Positions 34,730-46,722 of a stretch of DNA of 64,000 bases are shown here, one piece after another. Source of the stretch: Lampris incognitus (lineage: Eukaryota; Chordata; Actinopteri; Lampriformes; Lampridae); contig NC_079230.1 of assembly GCF_029633865.1 (NCBI RefSeq), forward strand, positions 28,832,009 to 28,896,008. Reading direction: 5' to 3'. The position numbers and the translations under genes were made by a program. How positions within the stretch are numbered: the first letter of the stretch is position 1; the number at the start of each line of letters is the position of its first letter. The notes beneath the pieces were generated by a model. It saw only the letters and a program-made list of their open reading frames with translations, was not told where the DNA came from and ran no database searches.

Positions 34730-34872
34730 TTTAGGTGACGCCCTGTGTGACGGCCTGGCGGCTGGTCCAGGGTGTCTCCCCGCCTGCCGCCCAGTGCCTG
34801 CTGGGATGGGCTCCAGCATCCCCGCGGCCCTGAGAGCAGGATGAGTGGTTTGGATGATGGATGGGTGGATGG
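34730..34872 (+). mobile_element. SINE-B 3' fragment (GGAT-tailed)
   Basis: Contains 'ggtccagggtgtctccccgc', 'gcccagtgcctgctgggatg' and ends in 'ggatgatggatgggtggatg'. Same family as 35184-35533, 58518-58793 and 63583-64000. Confidence 0.8.
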
Positions 34873-35002
34873 GTGTTTAGATGAACCCAACAAAGTTTAA
34901 GTGGATAAAGTTTTGGCCGGGTAGGGTTTCCTAACCGTCAGCCATGTCTCATTCAAATCCAGTGACGTCAGTCCACTGCTGTCAAGCAGCACGATTCACA
35001 TT

Positions 35003-35039
<37 letters not shown>

Positions 35040-35183
35040 CATGCACATACATATTAACACATGCAAACACACACCCAGTAGCTAATCCAGATGTCTGGTT
35101 TAATTATTAGCTTTAGCCAAGATGCCAGATCAGGCAGTGTTTAGACACACACCTGCTGGCTAATCCCAATACAATACAGCACA
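34873..35183. other. Unassigned sequence with CA runs
   Basis: (CA)n at about 35003-35040. A segment 'tggtttaat-attagctttagcc' recurs at about 36339, hinting at a local duplication. Confidence 0.35.
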
Positions 35184-35533
35184 TCCCTCCATCCATCCCT
35201 CCATCCATTATCCAAACCGCTTATCCTGCTCTCAGGGCCGCGGGGAGGCTGGAGCCTATCCCAGCAGGCACTGGGCGGCAGATGGGGAGACACCCTGGAC
35301 AGGCCGCCAGGCCATCACAGGGCCGACACACACACACACACATACACAGTGTAGTACGGGTGAGTCACCTGACCTACATGTCTTTGGCCTGTGGGAGGAA
35401 ACCCACGCAGACACGGGGAAAACATGCAAACTCCACACAGAGGACGACCCCCAAGGTGGGACTACCCCGGGGCTCGAACTCTTGACCTTCTTGCAGTGAG
35501 GCGAAAGCGCTAACCACCGCGCCACCGGGGTCA
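35184..35533 (-). mobile_element. SINE-B, full length
   Basis: The minus strand starts with a tRNA-like head (GTGGCGCGGTGGTTAGCGC, B-box-like GAGTTCGAGCC), then 'gtgtggagtttgcatgtttt', a CA-rich stretch, the 'ctgctgggataggctcc' body and a (GGAT)n tail at the left end. A widespread teleost SINE type; the exact family name is not claimed. Confidence 0.88.
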
Positions 35534-35876
35534 GAGCTGAGCTAATTATTTTTTCCTCCCACGTTCAGCGTTTGAATGAAGCTCTCTGGTTGTCCTGATC
35601 AACTATAGAGGCAGCAGCAGCAAGGCGTGCAGAGCAGCGCTCCTGTCTGGCCGCATGGCGACAAGTCATGCTGTATAATAAACCCAAACTAGCCGATCAT
35701 CAACGCCAGAATGTCCACCAACATCTAAGACACATGATGATGATAATAAAAATAAACAATAAGAAAGAAATGCAATACAACAAGAAATAGAATACCATAT
35801 TACAATATTGTAATAATAATTGTATTATTAATTATATTAATGTATTATTAATATATAGTGTTAATTATGTTAATTA
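35534..35876. other. Unassigned AT-rich sequence
   Basis: Repeated TTAATTAT-type motifs at about 35805-35876 where the next element is inserted. No gene. Confidence 0.35.
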
Positions 35877-36239
35877 TGTAACCGGTTATTTTCTTGCCCG
35901 GTGCGGGATTCGATACGGGTGTACTGCACCACAAGGCCACATCACTAACCGCTCGGCTAAAGAGTCAGACCCGTTATCTAGGGGCTAACGTGTCTTATTA
36001 GTAGTTTACAGTCGTCACCCTCCCCGGAAGCGCGCCCTCGCGCTTTGTTCTTCCCGCGCTCCGAAGAGACTTCTGAGGATCTGCACACTTCCGGATCCCA
36101 CCGCTGCAACCGGTTATTTTCTTGCCCGGTGCGGGATTCGATATGGGGTGTACTGCACCACAAGGCGACGTCACTAACCGCTCGGCTAAAGGGTCAGACC
36201 CCTTAGCTAGGGGCTAACGGGTCTTATTAGTAGTTTACA
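35877..36239 (-). mobile_element. TRIM-like LTR element with tRNA-like LTRs, second copy
   Basis: LTRs at 35877-36010 and about 36108-36239 enclose a ~97-bp interior very like that of the 29894 copy (same 'cgcgccctcgcgctttgttc' and 'ctgcacacttccggatccca'). About 9 bases are lost at the junction of PBS and 5' LTR (minus sense), which removes the PBS end and the LTR edge. Flanks atta / acta match at 3 of 4. Confidence 0.85.
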
Positions 36240-37838
36240 ACTATAATATTATTTATGTTAATGTTAATTAATTATAATATTATAAATATTAATAACATTA
36301 ATACAAACACACAGCTGCTAGCCAGTCCAAACAGCCTGGTTTAATCATTAGCTTTAGCCGAGACGCCGGATCGGGCGGTGTTCTGTATAAATGTATTTCC
36401 GGTTTCTCCCTTTTCCTCCCAGTTTAGTTGCCCATCGCTCCCTATCCTGGTTCAAACACCACCCTCGTACTGCAGCATTCACCAGGCCGGAAGAGACGCC
36501 TCGCCACTTCCGGGACGAGGCGGATCCAGGCCGAACCGCTGCCCCCCCTCCCCTCCCCCACAGAGACGCAGTCATGTGACGAACACAAGCCGACTCCGCC
36601 CCCTCCCGGAGACGGCGCTGCCGAGTACTGCTGCCTGATGGAGTCCGGCCATAGTCGGATTTTCATGAATTTTAAATCTTACCCGGATACAGCAATGCTA
36701 TTATTTGATTGGCTGTTCTGCAGCTATATTCTTTAATTTGATTGGCTGGTGCGTGGCAGGCCCATTACAACCTGTGTAAACAGGCCCTGCTGACCTTTAA
36801 ATTGGTCAAGTTAATTAAATTTTAAACCACCATATGCACATTAGGCTGTGCGGTGTTGGTGACTGGAAGCTCGGGGTCAATATGAGGAGGTCGCCTGGAG
36901 GACAGAGAGTCGTAGATGGATGACAAACTCCAGGGCCACAAAAGGCCAACGAGAGGGAGAGGAAGAGGAAGAGGAAGAGAGTGAAAGCCAAACAATCAAA
37001 CCAAACAATATTTGGTTTGAAGAACGACTGCAATGTTAGATTTGCTTAGCAAAACCACAGAAATGCAGAAGCCGCAGCAAGTATTCATGCGAACTGTTTT
37101 TGGGCTGGAGATACGAGGTGAGACTGAGCACCAGCGGGTCACGCGGCCGTGATCTCCATTTACACTTCCGTGCACATCTGTGTGCACATCTGTACATACA
37201 CATGCAGAGGAGGACACAGCAACACTGTTCGCAGTGTTAGTGCTGCAGGAGAGTGGGGGAGTTTGGTCGACCATAATGGCTAATCCCACTGACCACCATC
37301 CCTCCCCCTCTTCGATATTCTGACATCAGCCATGGATAATGGGGACCACTTAAACAGGGTCTGGTTACACCCCCAGAGATGCAAACCTTAACATTCTCGG
37401 AAAAGCAGAAAACTGCTTGTGGGGCTCAGCAAAACTCTCTGTGTGTTGATGACATTGCACATTTAGCAGCGTTATCACACTGGGCAGAGAACAATGGACA
37501 TAATGACGTGTTATATATGTGCTGATTAATATGGCCATGAGTTAAGCCTTTACATTTTCTAGCACTTGGCAGATTAAACAACCATCCAGCAGAACAATGC
37601 TAAATCCTTGTTTTCCATCTCACTCTTCTCAAAGCTTAAAGTTACTTAATTCACCAGAACATGAACTCACTGCAGCCGCACCAGGCGGATGGGTGAGTAG
37701 GGAAGGAGTTCCACTGTCAGCACTGCTGTTGTGTTATCAGTGTGGTATGCTGAGCCAGCCTGCTGTCTTTTAGGCGGCAGATTCTGAAATTAAATGATGC
37801 AAAATCTTCCTTTTTTACTCATATAGGGTTGAGAGGTT
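36240..37838. other. Unassigned sequence
   Basis: A GC-rich patch at 36460-36640 and AT-rich DNA at 36240-36300. Short overlapping frames only. No gene, TE end or tandem array recognised. Confidence 0.3.
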
Positions 37839-38272
37839 GTGTTCACCGACGAGACGGCGCAGCTGCTCATCCAGGCCCTGATCATCTCCCTGCTGGACTA
37901 CGGCGAAGCCCTCCTTGCTGGCGCCCCGGCGTCGGCCATCAGACCTCTGGAGTTTGTTCAGAAAGCTGCAGCTCGTCTGGTGTTCAACCGGCCTAAGTTC
38001 TCCCACACAACTCCCCTTCTCATGTCCCTACACTGGCTCCCAGGAGCTGCTCACATCCGGTTTAAGACTCTGGTGCTGGCCTACAGGGCAGTGAAAGGAA
38101 CAGCTCCTTCCTATCTCCAGGCCACGGTCAAGCCCTACACCCCCGCCCGACCACTTGGCTCTGCCGCCTCGGGACGCCCGGTTGCCCCGTCGCTCAGAGG
38201 CCCCTGCTGCTGATCGACCCGGTCACGGCTCTGTTCTGTCCTGGCCCCACAGTGGTGGACTGAACTCCCCAC
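37839..38272 (+). mobile_element. L2-type LINE 3' fragment (RT C-terminus)
   Basis: Encodes ISLLDYGEALLAGAPASAIR, FVQKAAARLVFNRPK, TTPLLMSLHWLPGAAHIRFK and APSYLQ, the conserved end of L2 polymerases. It is followed directly by a TGATG/TAATG simple repeat, which may have grown from the LINE tail. Confidence 0.85.
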
Positions 38273-38422
38273 TGATGTGATGTGATGTAATGTGATGTAA
38301 TGTGATGTGATGTGATGTGATGTAATGTGATGTGATGTAATGTGATGTGATGTAATGTAATGTAATGTGATGTGATGTAATGTAATGTAATGTGATGTGA
38401 TGTAATGTAATGTAATGTAATG
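38273..38422. repeat. TGATG/TAATG pentanucleotide repeat
   Basis: About 150 bp of 5-bp units at a LINE 3' end. The His/Ile/Thr-rich minus frame is an artefact. Confidence 0.95.
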
Positions 38423-38594
38423 TTCGCAAGATTCAGGCCTATCCGAGCCTTTTCCTCATCCCAAAAGCTAAAAGCTAAATGCAGAATGTTCTTCCCATTA
38501 CGCTAGAGACCGTGTCAGTCTTACCCAGTGACGTCATATGATTTCAATACTGCGAGAGTGACTTTTTGTTTAGTTTCGATATATGGGCTATTTT

Positions 38595-38745
38595 GAACAC
38601 GTGTATTCTTGTAGTTATTGTAGTGTTTGGGTGTGGTTGTGTCTTTGTGTTGTTCTGATGTGGGCTAAGGAAACGGCATTTCCTCTAATTTCATGTGCGC
38701 AAGTGCATGAAGTGAAATGACAAAGTGTTCCTGGTTCCTGGTTCC
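38595..38745 (+). repeat. Repeat family M, copy 3 (3' end only)
   Basis: 'tattcttgtagtta', 'tctttgtgttgttctgatgtg' and 'gtgcatgaagtgaaatgaca...cctggttcctgg' match the 3' part of the copies at 10197 and 32141, including one or two single units of the 19-bp motif. Confidence 0.65.
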
Positions 38746-38992
38746 ACTGTCTGACTTGCAGACGGTAACAAGGCTTCTAACGGCTCCACTGCTGAGCCAT
38801 TTACTGCGTCACTTTAACGGCTCGCTGCTGCTGGAGGCGTCATTTAGGATACGTGTTGTCAGTCTCAACCCGGATATGGTCTTGAACACTATAGGAAACG
38901 AAATTATTATAAGCATGGGCGAAAAAGCTCTCACAAATAAAAGCCAAAATTCATTTGGCAGCGAATTCGGTAGACAACGCAAGCACAGGAAT

Positions 38993-39113
38993 TGCTGCGG
39001 CCGGGACGCGAACCCGTATCGCCCGCACCGCAGGAGACGTCGCTAACCGCTAGACTAAAGGGCCAGACCCGCCAATTAGCGGCCAGCGTGTCTACTTATC
39101 CATGCACGTTGCA
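38993..39113 (-). mobile_element. Solo LTR-like copy with tRNA-like core (TRIM relative, subfamily B)
   Basis: Closely related to 6705-6825: minus strand TGCAACGTGCATGG, A-box-like TTTAGTCTAGCGGTTAGC, B-box-like GGGTTCGCGTCCC, GGCCGCAGCA end. It lies about 90 bp from the TRIM at 39205. Edges are uncertain. Confidence 0.5.
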
Positions 39114-39204
39114 ATATGCAGGGTTAGTATCTATTTAGTCCAAGATTTCCCCGTCAGGAGTGGATTATAGAAAAGCCATATAAATTTGAAAATCTCTACA
39201 GATT

Positions 39205-39547
39205 TGTAACCGGTTATTTTCTTGCCCGGTGGGGGATTCGATACGGGGTGTACTGCACCACAAGGCGACATCACTAACCGCTCGGCTAAAGGGTCAGACC
39301 CGTTAGCTAGGGACTAACGTGTCTTATTAGTAATTTACAGTCGTCACCCTCTCCCGGAAGCGCGCCCTCGCGCTTTGTCATTCCGCGCTCCGAAGAGACT
39401 TCTGAGGATCTGCACACTTCCGGATCCCACCGCTGCCACCAATGTAACCGGTTATTTTCTTGCCCGGTGCGGGATTCGATACTAACCGCTCGGCTAAAGG
39501 GTCAGACCCCTTAGCTAGGGGCTAACGTGTCTTATTAGTAGTTTACA
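39205..39547 (-). mobile_element. TRIM-like LTR element with tRNA-like LTRs, third copy
   Basis: LTRs at 39205-39339 (135 bp) and 39443-39547 (105 bp) with a 103-bp interior and an intact tRNA-Leu PBS at about 39424-39441. The second LTR has lost about 30 bp directly after its B-box-like motif. Flanks gatt / gcat are weak as a duplication. Confidence 0.85.
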
Positions 39548-39925
39548 GCATTGTGTGTTTTTTTGCAACATTACGATACAAATACTACAGCCACGAATTA
39601 CGACATGTCTATGGTAATACTATAGGAACACTTGAATCTGAACACTATGAACGTGATGAAAAATCAATTTAAAAGAGCTCGTTTTTGGCACTAGCAGACT
39701 TAGTATGTTTTGAGACGTGTCTGAAAACATCCTTTATTTTTAAAACACAATCCTAGTCGGTCAGACAGTACAGTAATAGATCTCTTTTGCATTTCTCTCC
39801 AACTCTCATTCCTCCCTGCAACAACTAAGTCCTGGTGGGATTACAGAGCAAGACTTCTGCTCGCGGTTAGAAATGGATCGATATCTATGTAATTCCATGA
39901 TAGATATCACAACTATGGCTCTCAA
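39548..39925. other. Unassigned sequence
   Basis: No gene recognised. Confidence 0.3.
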
Positions 39926-40094
39926 GATGCCGGCAGCCATACCAACATGTACCCTGGCTCTGCCAAATGACGGAAATTAAGCAGGTATGGGCTTGGCTAG
40001 TACTGGAATGGGAGACCTCCCGGGAAAATGAGTTACTGCCGGAAGTAGTGTTGGTGGGCCAGTAGGGGACAGTCTTCCTTCTGGTTCTAATAAA

Positions 40095-40133
<39 letters not shown>

Positions 40134-40505
40134 CGGTGCAGTGATGGGGGACACTGCTGTAGGAGATGCCGTCCTTCAGATGAGGTGTTAAACCGAGGTC
40201 CTGACTCACTGTGGTCATGGCACTTATCACAAAACAAAATTCCCAACGTGGCTCTCTCCTTCTGGCCACCTAATCATCCCCCCGTGTATTTGGCTCAATG
40301 ACTCCTCCCTCTCCACCTCAAGCTGATGTGTGGTGAGCGTTCTGGTGCAAAATGGCTGCCGTGCATCACCCAGGTGGTGCTGCACATTGGTGATGGTTGA
40401 AGTGAGTTACCACCTTCAATGTGAAGCGCTTCCCGTGTCTAGAAAAGCGCTATATAAGTGTAATGATGATGCTGCTGCTGCTAATGATGATTATTATTAT
40501 TATAG
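39926..40505 (+). mobile_element. 5S-rRNA-derived SINE (SINE3 type)
   Basis: The head 'gccggcagccataccaac' with 'aattaagcaggtatgggc', 'tagtactggaatgggagacc' follows the 5S rRNA gene order (start, internal control region, 3' end). A (TA)n run at about 40098-40129 splits it from the conserved body ('gatgaggtgttaaaccgagg', 'gtgtggtgagcgttctggtg') and the 3' end 'gaaaagcgctatataagtgt' with an ATGATTATT tail. The 5S-derived internal promoter is the known Pol III promoter of this class. Confidence 0.88.
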
Positions 40506-40559
40506 TCTTTCCACTTCTTTTTTTTACCTGATGTTGAGTTGTCTGTAAAATTTCTCACT

Positions 40560-42080
40560 CATTTCTCACTAATTTTCAGTGTTAGAGAGCACAGTCTCCA
40601 ATATGAACTCCTCCTGCATCTTAGACATCACTCTTACCAAGCTGCTGAAGGAGGTAGTTTATGCTATTAGCCCTGTTATTCTGCAAATTCTTAATAATTT
40701 TCTGGCCTCTGGTTTTTTTCCAGACAGTTTTAAGCGTGCCATTGTTCACCCACTGCTGAAGAAACCTAATTTACTCGTCCGTAAGTAACTACAAACTAAT
40801 CTTCAAATTGTCTTTTATATTTAAGGTTCTGGAGAGAGCAATTTAATCTAAATTGATTTTTTTATGAACACTAATACTGTTTTTAACAGTTTCCAGTCTG
40901 GGTTTAGAGCACTTCATAGCACCGAGCCAGCTCTAGTTAAGGTTACTAATGACCTCCTGCTGACTGCAGACAGAGGTGACTCCTCGATTTTAGTTCTTTT
41001 AGACTTAATTGCTGCCTTTGACACAGTCGATCACAACTCCTCTTACATCACTTAGAGACTTGGGTTGGCATCAAGGGCTCTGCTCTTAGCTTATCATGCT
41101 GTCACCTCACCAACAGAACTTTTTCTGTTGTTCTGTGCAACTCTACTTCCTTGATGGCTCAGTTTGAGTTGTGGTGTCCCTCAAGGCTCAGTTCTTGCCC
41201 CCCTTCTCTTTTCTATATACATGCTGCCCCATGGCCAGGTCATTCAAAATCATGATGTATTTTAACATTTTTATGCTGACGACACTCAGTTACGCATGCT
41301 GCTAAAACCCACTGATCCTAGCGCCCTAGCAAATCTCAAAAGTTGCCTCTCTGACATTAAATCCTGGATGTCTGAAAATTTTCTCAAATTTAACAACGAT
41401 AAGTTCAAGGTCATTCTGTTCGGTCCCCCAAATTCCACCTGCCCTTTTGTTACTAATCTTGGTGGTATGCCACGTAGTCTTAAGCAGACTGCTAGGAATC
41501 TAGGGGAAATATTCAATGCTAACCTCAGTTTTGATAATCAAATCAAACATGTTGTTCAGTCATGCTTTCTCCAGGTCAAGCTAATCTCCAAAATTAAGTC
41601 ATTTTAATCAATTGCCGATCTGCAAAAAGTTGTACACACTTTTACCTATTCTCGGTTTAACTATTATAACACACTTTACTCTGGTATCAGCAAAGGCTCC
41701 CTCCACCATCTGCAGTTAGTACAAAACGCTGCTGCTCGACTCATTACCGGGACAAAGAGGCGTGACCATGACATCCCTGTGCTTGCCTCCCTACACTGGC
41801 TCCCTGTTATGTTTCGAATTGATTTTAAAATTTTATTGCTCACTTTTAAGGCCTTGAACGGCCTTGCTCCTACTTACATTTCTGATTTATTGACCTGGTA
41901 TACGCCCTCTCGACTGCAGATGGAGCCCTGCTGGTTCCTCCCAGGTCTCGGTTTGTCATAAAGGCTGATTGGGCTTTTGTTGTTGGAGCCCCCACACTAT
42001 GGACCTCTCTTCCTGTCGAACCATGACTAACCAGGTCTCTAGCTTCCTTAAATCTCGTCTTAAATCTTTTCTTTTTGTGA
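40560..42080 (+). mobile_element. L2-type LINE fragment (reverse transcriptase to C-terminus)
   Basis: Across several phases: [56 protein letters not shown], then a [16 protein letters not shown] block, HFYADDTQLRMLLKP (catalytic YADD), FLKFNNDKFKVILFG and LHHLQLVQNAAARLITGTK, SLHWLPVMFRIDFK. The catalytic motifs are recognisable but at least five frameshifts or stops kill the frame. Confidence 0.87.
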
Positions 42081-43149
42081 AACCTTTTAGCAATGTTTGT
42101 TGTTGTTGTTGTTGTTGTTATCTTCATCATCATTATGTTAAAATGTTGCTGGTGTCCTCCATACTTCAGCATTGCCATGTGTCATGGCTGGAAGCGTTGA
42201 CATTATCCATCAAATCTCCCTGTCATGCATCCTCGGTTTTTGACCAATGCTCTCGCCTACAGAGGCTTTGTTTCTCTTACTTCCAAGTCTCTCTTCATGG
42301 AAAAATAAACCCTTGTAGGGTTGATGCACTTTTCTTTTCTTTTCTTTTTTTTTTTTGCTTCTCGTGGCCTGCAAATACTTAACAACAGATTGTGTGTCTA
42401 AGAAATTTAGAGGAGTTTTTGCTTGTTATCTAATTAGCTGAAGAAAACGGAGTGTCTGCTCGCGTTACAAATGAAAAACGACGAAGGCCCCGAAAAATGC
42501 CGCATCAGACCCTAAGAACCTGCGAGCTGGAGGATTTGAGCAGGATGTATTGTCTAGACCAAAAATCTCCAGAGGGTTTTTGCTCCCACTTTGATTAAAT
42601 CCTTCTCAGGCGTCTGTTTCCTTTGAGTTCGCATGAATGGCAGAGTGACGAGTTAAAACGTGTGCACTTGCTGAAGTGCCGAAAAGGAAAGCTTGGCAGC
42701 GCCGGGCTTCAAAAAGAGCCGGAGTTTGTTGGCATGCTAAAGAGGCTGCCGTTGGCATCACACCAGGACAGAGAAGACCTAACATGCACATATGTGCGCC
42801 TCAGGCTGGGTGTTGCTTAGAGAAGCCAAAGGTTGGAGAGGAGGAGGGTGCCAAGATAACCCTCCACTTTGAACTCTCCGGAGGACTGAGGAGGGAATCA
42901 ACAGGAAAAATGAGCGCTGGCCCATCTTCACTGCCTTTTCTTTCCTCTTGTTTCCCCGTGGCTGCTTGTTTTACAGACAACTGGGTAATAGGTTATCTGG
43001 AGAGGCGGGCCAGAACCGAGAGGGGGAGAGCGAGAGGGAGAAAGATACGAGGACAAATGAAAGGACAGACTGGTGTTTGTTGGTTCCCTGCACAGCTCTG
43101 TCTCTTCTCTTCCACCAGCTGTCACCAGAGATTCTGAGCTTTATCTCCG
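42081..43149. other. Unassigned sequence
   Basis: A TGT repeat at about 42096-42120 and a C/T-rich run at about 42325-42357. No gene recognised. Confidence 0.3.
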
Positions 43150-43262
43150 GTGCCGGTCCTCCCTCCCTCCCTGGGTGCCGTCCTCCCTCCCTGGGTGCCG
43201 GTCCTCCCTCCCTCCCTGGGTGCCGTCCTCCCTCCCTGGGTGCCGGTCCTCCCTCCCTGGCT
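43150..43262. repeat. Short G/C-rich tandem repeat
   Basis: Alternating 'cctccctccctgggtgccg' units in two lengths, about five copies. Overlapping frames on both strands are artefacts. Confidence 0.85.
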
Positions 43263-43494
43263 GGGAAGCGAGTGGTGGAGGCTGGGTGAGCAGGGGTGGC
43301 TTTGAGCAGATCTGCTAAACATCTGGATCCAATATCTCTGCTCTTCTTGCCCACCTCTCTCCCGCAGGTCAGCCCCGGCCCTCGCACCACCGACTGTAGT
43401 CCAGCTGTGGCCTGACTGCTGCTCCACTCACACAATGCACAAGCGGCATCTTACCAAACCCGAGCGCACAAGAGCAAACACACACAGCCCCGTG

Positions 43495-44225
43495 GATAGA
43501 CGCACAATCTCCCACACACAAATACACAAATACACACACACACACACTCTCAAACACACAAATACAGATACACACACACACACACACAAATACACACACA
43601 CACAAACACTCTCCCACACACACACAAATACACAAATACAGATACACACACACACAAATACACAAATACACACACACACACTCTCCCACACACACACAAA
43701 TACAGACACACAAATACAGATACACACACACACAAATACACAAATACACACACACACACTCTCAAACACACAAATACAGATACACACACACACAAATACA
43801 CACACACACAAATACACAAATACAGATACACACACACACTCTCCCACACACACACAAATACACAAATACAGATACACACAAATACACAAATACACACACA
43901 CACACACTCTCAAACACACAAATACAGATACACACACACACAAATACACACACACACAAATACACAAATACAGATACACACACACACTCTCCCACACACA
44001 CAAATACACAAATACACACACACACACACACAAATACACAAATACACACACACACACACACACTCTCCCACACACAAATACAGATACACACACTCATACT
44101 CTCGAACACACAAATACACAAATACAGATACACACACTCACACTCTCGAACACAAAAATACAGATACACACTCACACTCTCGAACACACAAATACACAAA
44201 TACAGATACATACACACACACACTC
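43495..44225. repeat. CA-rich higher-order minisatellite
   Basis: About 730 bp built from 'acacaaatacacaaatacag', (CA)n and 'actctcccacac / actctcaaacac' blocks in a repeating order. Plus and minus frames of up to 274 codons are simple-repeat artefacts. Confidence 0.95.
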
Positions 44226-44289
44226 ATGTACTTCTACAGTTGTGAGGACCCCTCATTGACTACATTCATTCCTTACCATCAGAACTACA

Positions 44290-44500
44290 TGCCTGACCTT
44301 AACCCTGACCTTAACCCTGCCCTTAACCCTAACCCTTAACCCTCACTCTTAACCCTCACCTTAACCCTGACCCTAAACCCTAACCCTTAACCCTCACTCT
44401 TAACCCTCACCTTAACCCTGACCCTAAACCCTAACCCTTAACCCTGACCTTAACCCTGACCTTAACCCTGACCTTAACCCTGACCCTAAACTTAACCGAG
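44290..44500. repeat. Degenerate telomere-like repeats (CTTAACCCTGAC / CCCTAACCC)
   Basis: About 200 bp of TTAACCCT- and CCCTAA-based units with 12-bp periodicity, in the C-rich orientation, between two CA arrays. Interstitial and degenerate, so not a chromosome end by itself. Confidence 0.8.
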
Positions 44501-44616
44501 TCGGATTCCGGCCTTAAATCTGCACCTAAACCCTGAATGGCCTCACGTTGCAAAAATGTCCCCAAACTGCTCGTTAAAAACTGAAATTGGTCCTCACAAA
44601 GATAGACGTATAAGAT

Positions 44617-45056
<440 letters not shown>

Positions 45057-45057
45057 C

Positions 45058-45785
45058 TACCAACTAAAGTAACTACGACTACTACCACCTTCAGCTGCTG
45101 CCGTTAGGGGGCGCCACAGCGGATCATCCGTTTCCATCTCTTCCTGTCCTCTGTCACACCAGCCACCTGAATGTCCTCCCTCACCACATCCATAAACCTC
45201 CTCTTTGGCCTTCCTCTTCTCCTCTTCCCTGGCAGCTCCATATTCAGCATCCTTCTCCCAGTATACCCAGCATCTCTCCTCCACACATGTCCAAACCATC
45301 TCCATCTTGTCTCTCTTGCTTTGTCTCCAAACCGTCCAACCTGAGCTGTCCCTCTAATATACTCCTTCCTAATCCTGTCCTTCTTCATCACTCCCAATGA
45401 AAATCTTATCATCTTCATCTCTGCCACCTCCAGCTCCTCCTCCTGTCTTTTCATCAGTGCCACTGTCTCCAAACCATACAACATAGCTGGTCTCACTACC
45501 ATCTTGTAAACCTTCCCTTTAACTCTTGCTGGTACCCTTCTGTCACACATCACTCCTGACACTCTTCTCCACCCACTCCACCCTGCCTGCACTCTCTTCT
45601 TCACCTCTCTCCTGCACTCCCCGTTACTTAGGACAGTCCACCCCAAGTATCATCCTCCCTCTCATTCACACATAGGTATTCCATCTTACTCCTACTGACT
45701 TTCATTCCTCTTCTCTCCAGTGCATACCTCCACCTCTCCAGGCTCTCCTCCACCTGCACCCTAACATCATAGTCCTCGTAAGTTT
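45058..45785 (-). mobile_element. RTE-type LINE C-terminal fragment
   Basis: The minus frame of 180 codons (45104-45646) contains KGKVYKMVVRPAMLYGLETV, LEVAEMKMIRFSLGVMKKD, RWRWFGHVWRRD and GKRRRGRPKRRFMDVVREDI, the typical C-terminus of RTE reverse transcriptases. The upstream SLERWRYALERRGMKVSRSK block lies at about 45680-45760 in another phase. This frame is unusually intact for the window, but start and 5' part are missing. Confidence 0.88.
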
Positions 45786-46363
45786 ACATAGTTGGTAAAT
45801 AGTCCATTTAGCCACTAAATTGGCATGGCAGAAACGTTGGAGTGCTGCTGACCTGGTCCAAGCAGATGGTACAAATCACAGTCGATCTGGAAAGCAAAAT
45901 TACGAGACACTAATGGATTGACAATGACGCACCTCCTCCCACGTCGGCACACAGTGAATCACCAAAGCAGCGCCGGGTGCAGAGCAAGGAGAAAACATCA
46001 CTAACCTCCAGAAAAGAAACACACTTCCCCCGTGTGAAGGCCGTGTCCCTGCCTGGGCACAAGGCCGCGAGTGTTGTTGGTCAGAGTGCTGGGCCTCTCG
46101 GTCTTCTTCAGGCTCGGACGTGAGCGGGTAATTACTGTGGCACTTTCCATCAGCTGAATAGATGAATGGGTACTGGGTCGTCACACTTGCTCTCTGAGTG
46201 GCTGCTATCTAGCTAAAGAAAGAACAGCACAGAAGAGGAGGACACTCAAACCTTCCTCTTGTGTGACTTGGTGACTTTGGATGAGGTACTCCAAACTATT
46301 TGGGTCTTCGTCAGAAGTAAAGACTCTCTTCCATCGACTTAGTCTGGGGTTGGTTTGTTTTGT
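45786..46363. other. Unassigned sequence
   Basis: No gene recognised. Confidence 0.3.
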
Positions 46364-46722
46364 TTCCCCCCCCTTTTTTTCTCCCCAATTGTACTTGGCC
46401 AATTACCCCACTCTTCCGAGCCGTCCCGGTCTCTGCTCCACCCCCCTCTGCTGACCCGGGGAGGGCTGCAGACTACCACATGCCTCCTCCCATACACGTG
46501 GAGTCACCAGCCGCTTCTTTTCACCTGACAGTGAGGAGTTTCACCAGGGGGACGTAGCGCATGGGAGGATCACGGTATTCACCCCAGTTACCCACGAACA
46601 GGCACCCCGACCGACCAGAGGAGGCGCTAGTTCAGCGACCAGGACACATACCCGCATCCTGCTTCCCACAAGGCCGATTGTGTCTGTAGGGCCGCCCGAC
46701 CAGGCCAGAGGCAACACGGGGA
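46364..46722 (-). mobile_element. SINE-A, nearly full length
   Basis: Minus-strand SINE with the T-rich/C-rich 3' end at about 46364-46385, the conserved body, and a head truncated just before the B-box. Confidence 0.87.

Noticed and set aside
43428..44259. Frames of up to 274 codons (Thr/His-rich on plus, Cys/Val-rich on minus)
   Set aside because: CA-rich minisatellite artefacts.
44290..44500. A true telomere
   Set aside because: The repeats are degenerate, only about 200 bp long and have sequence on both sides.
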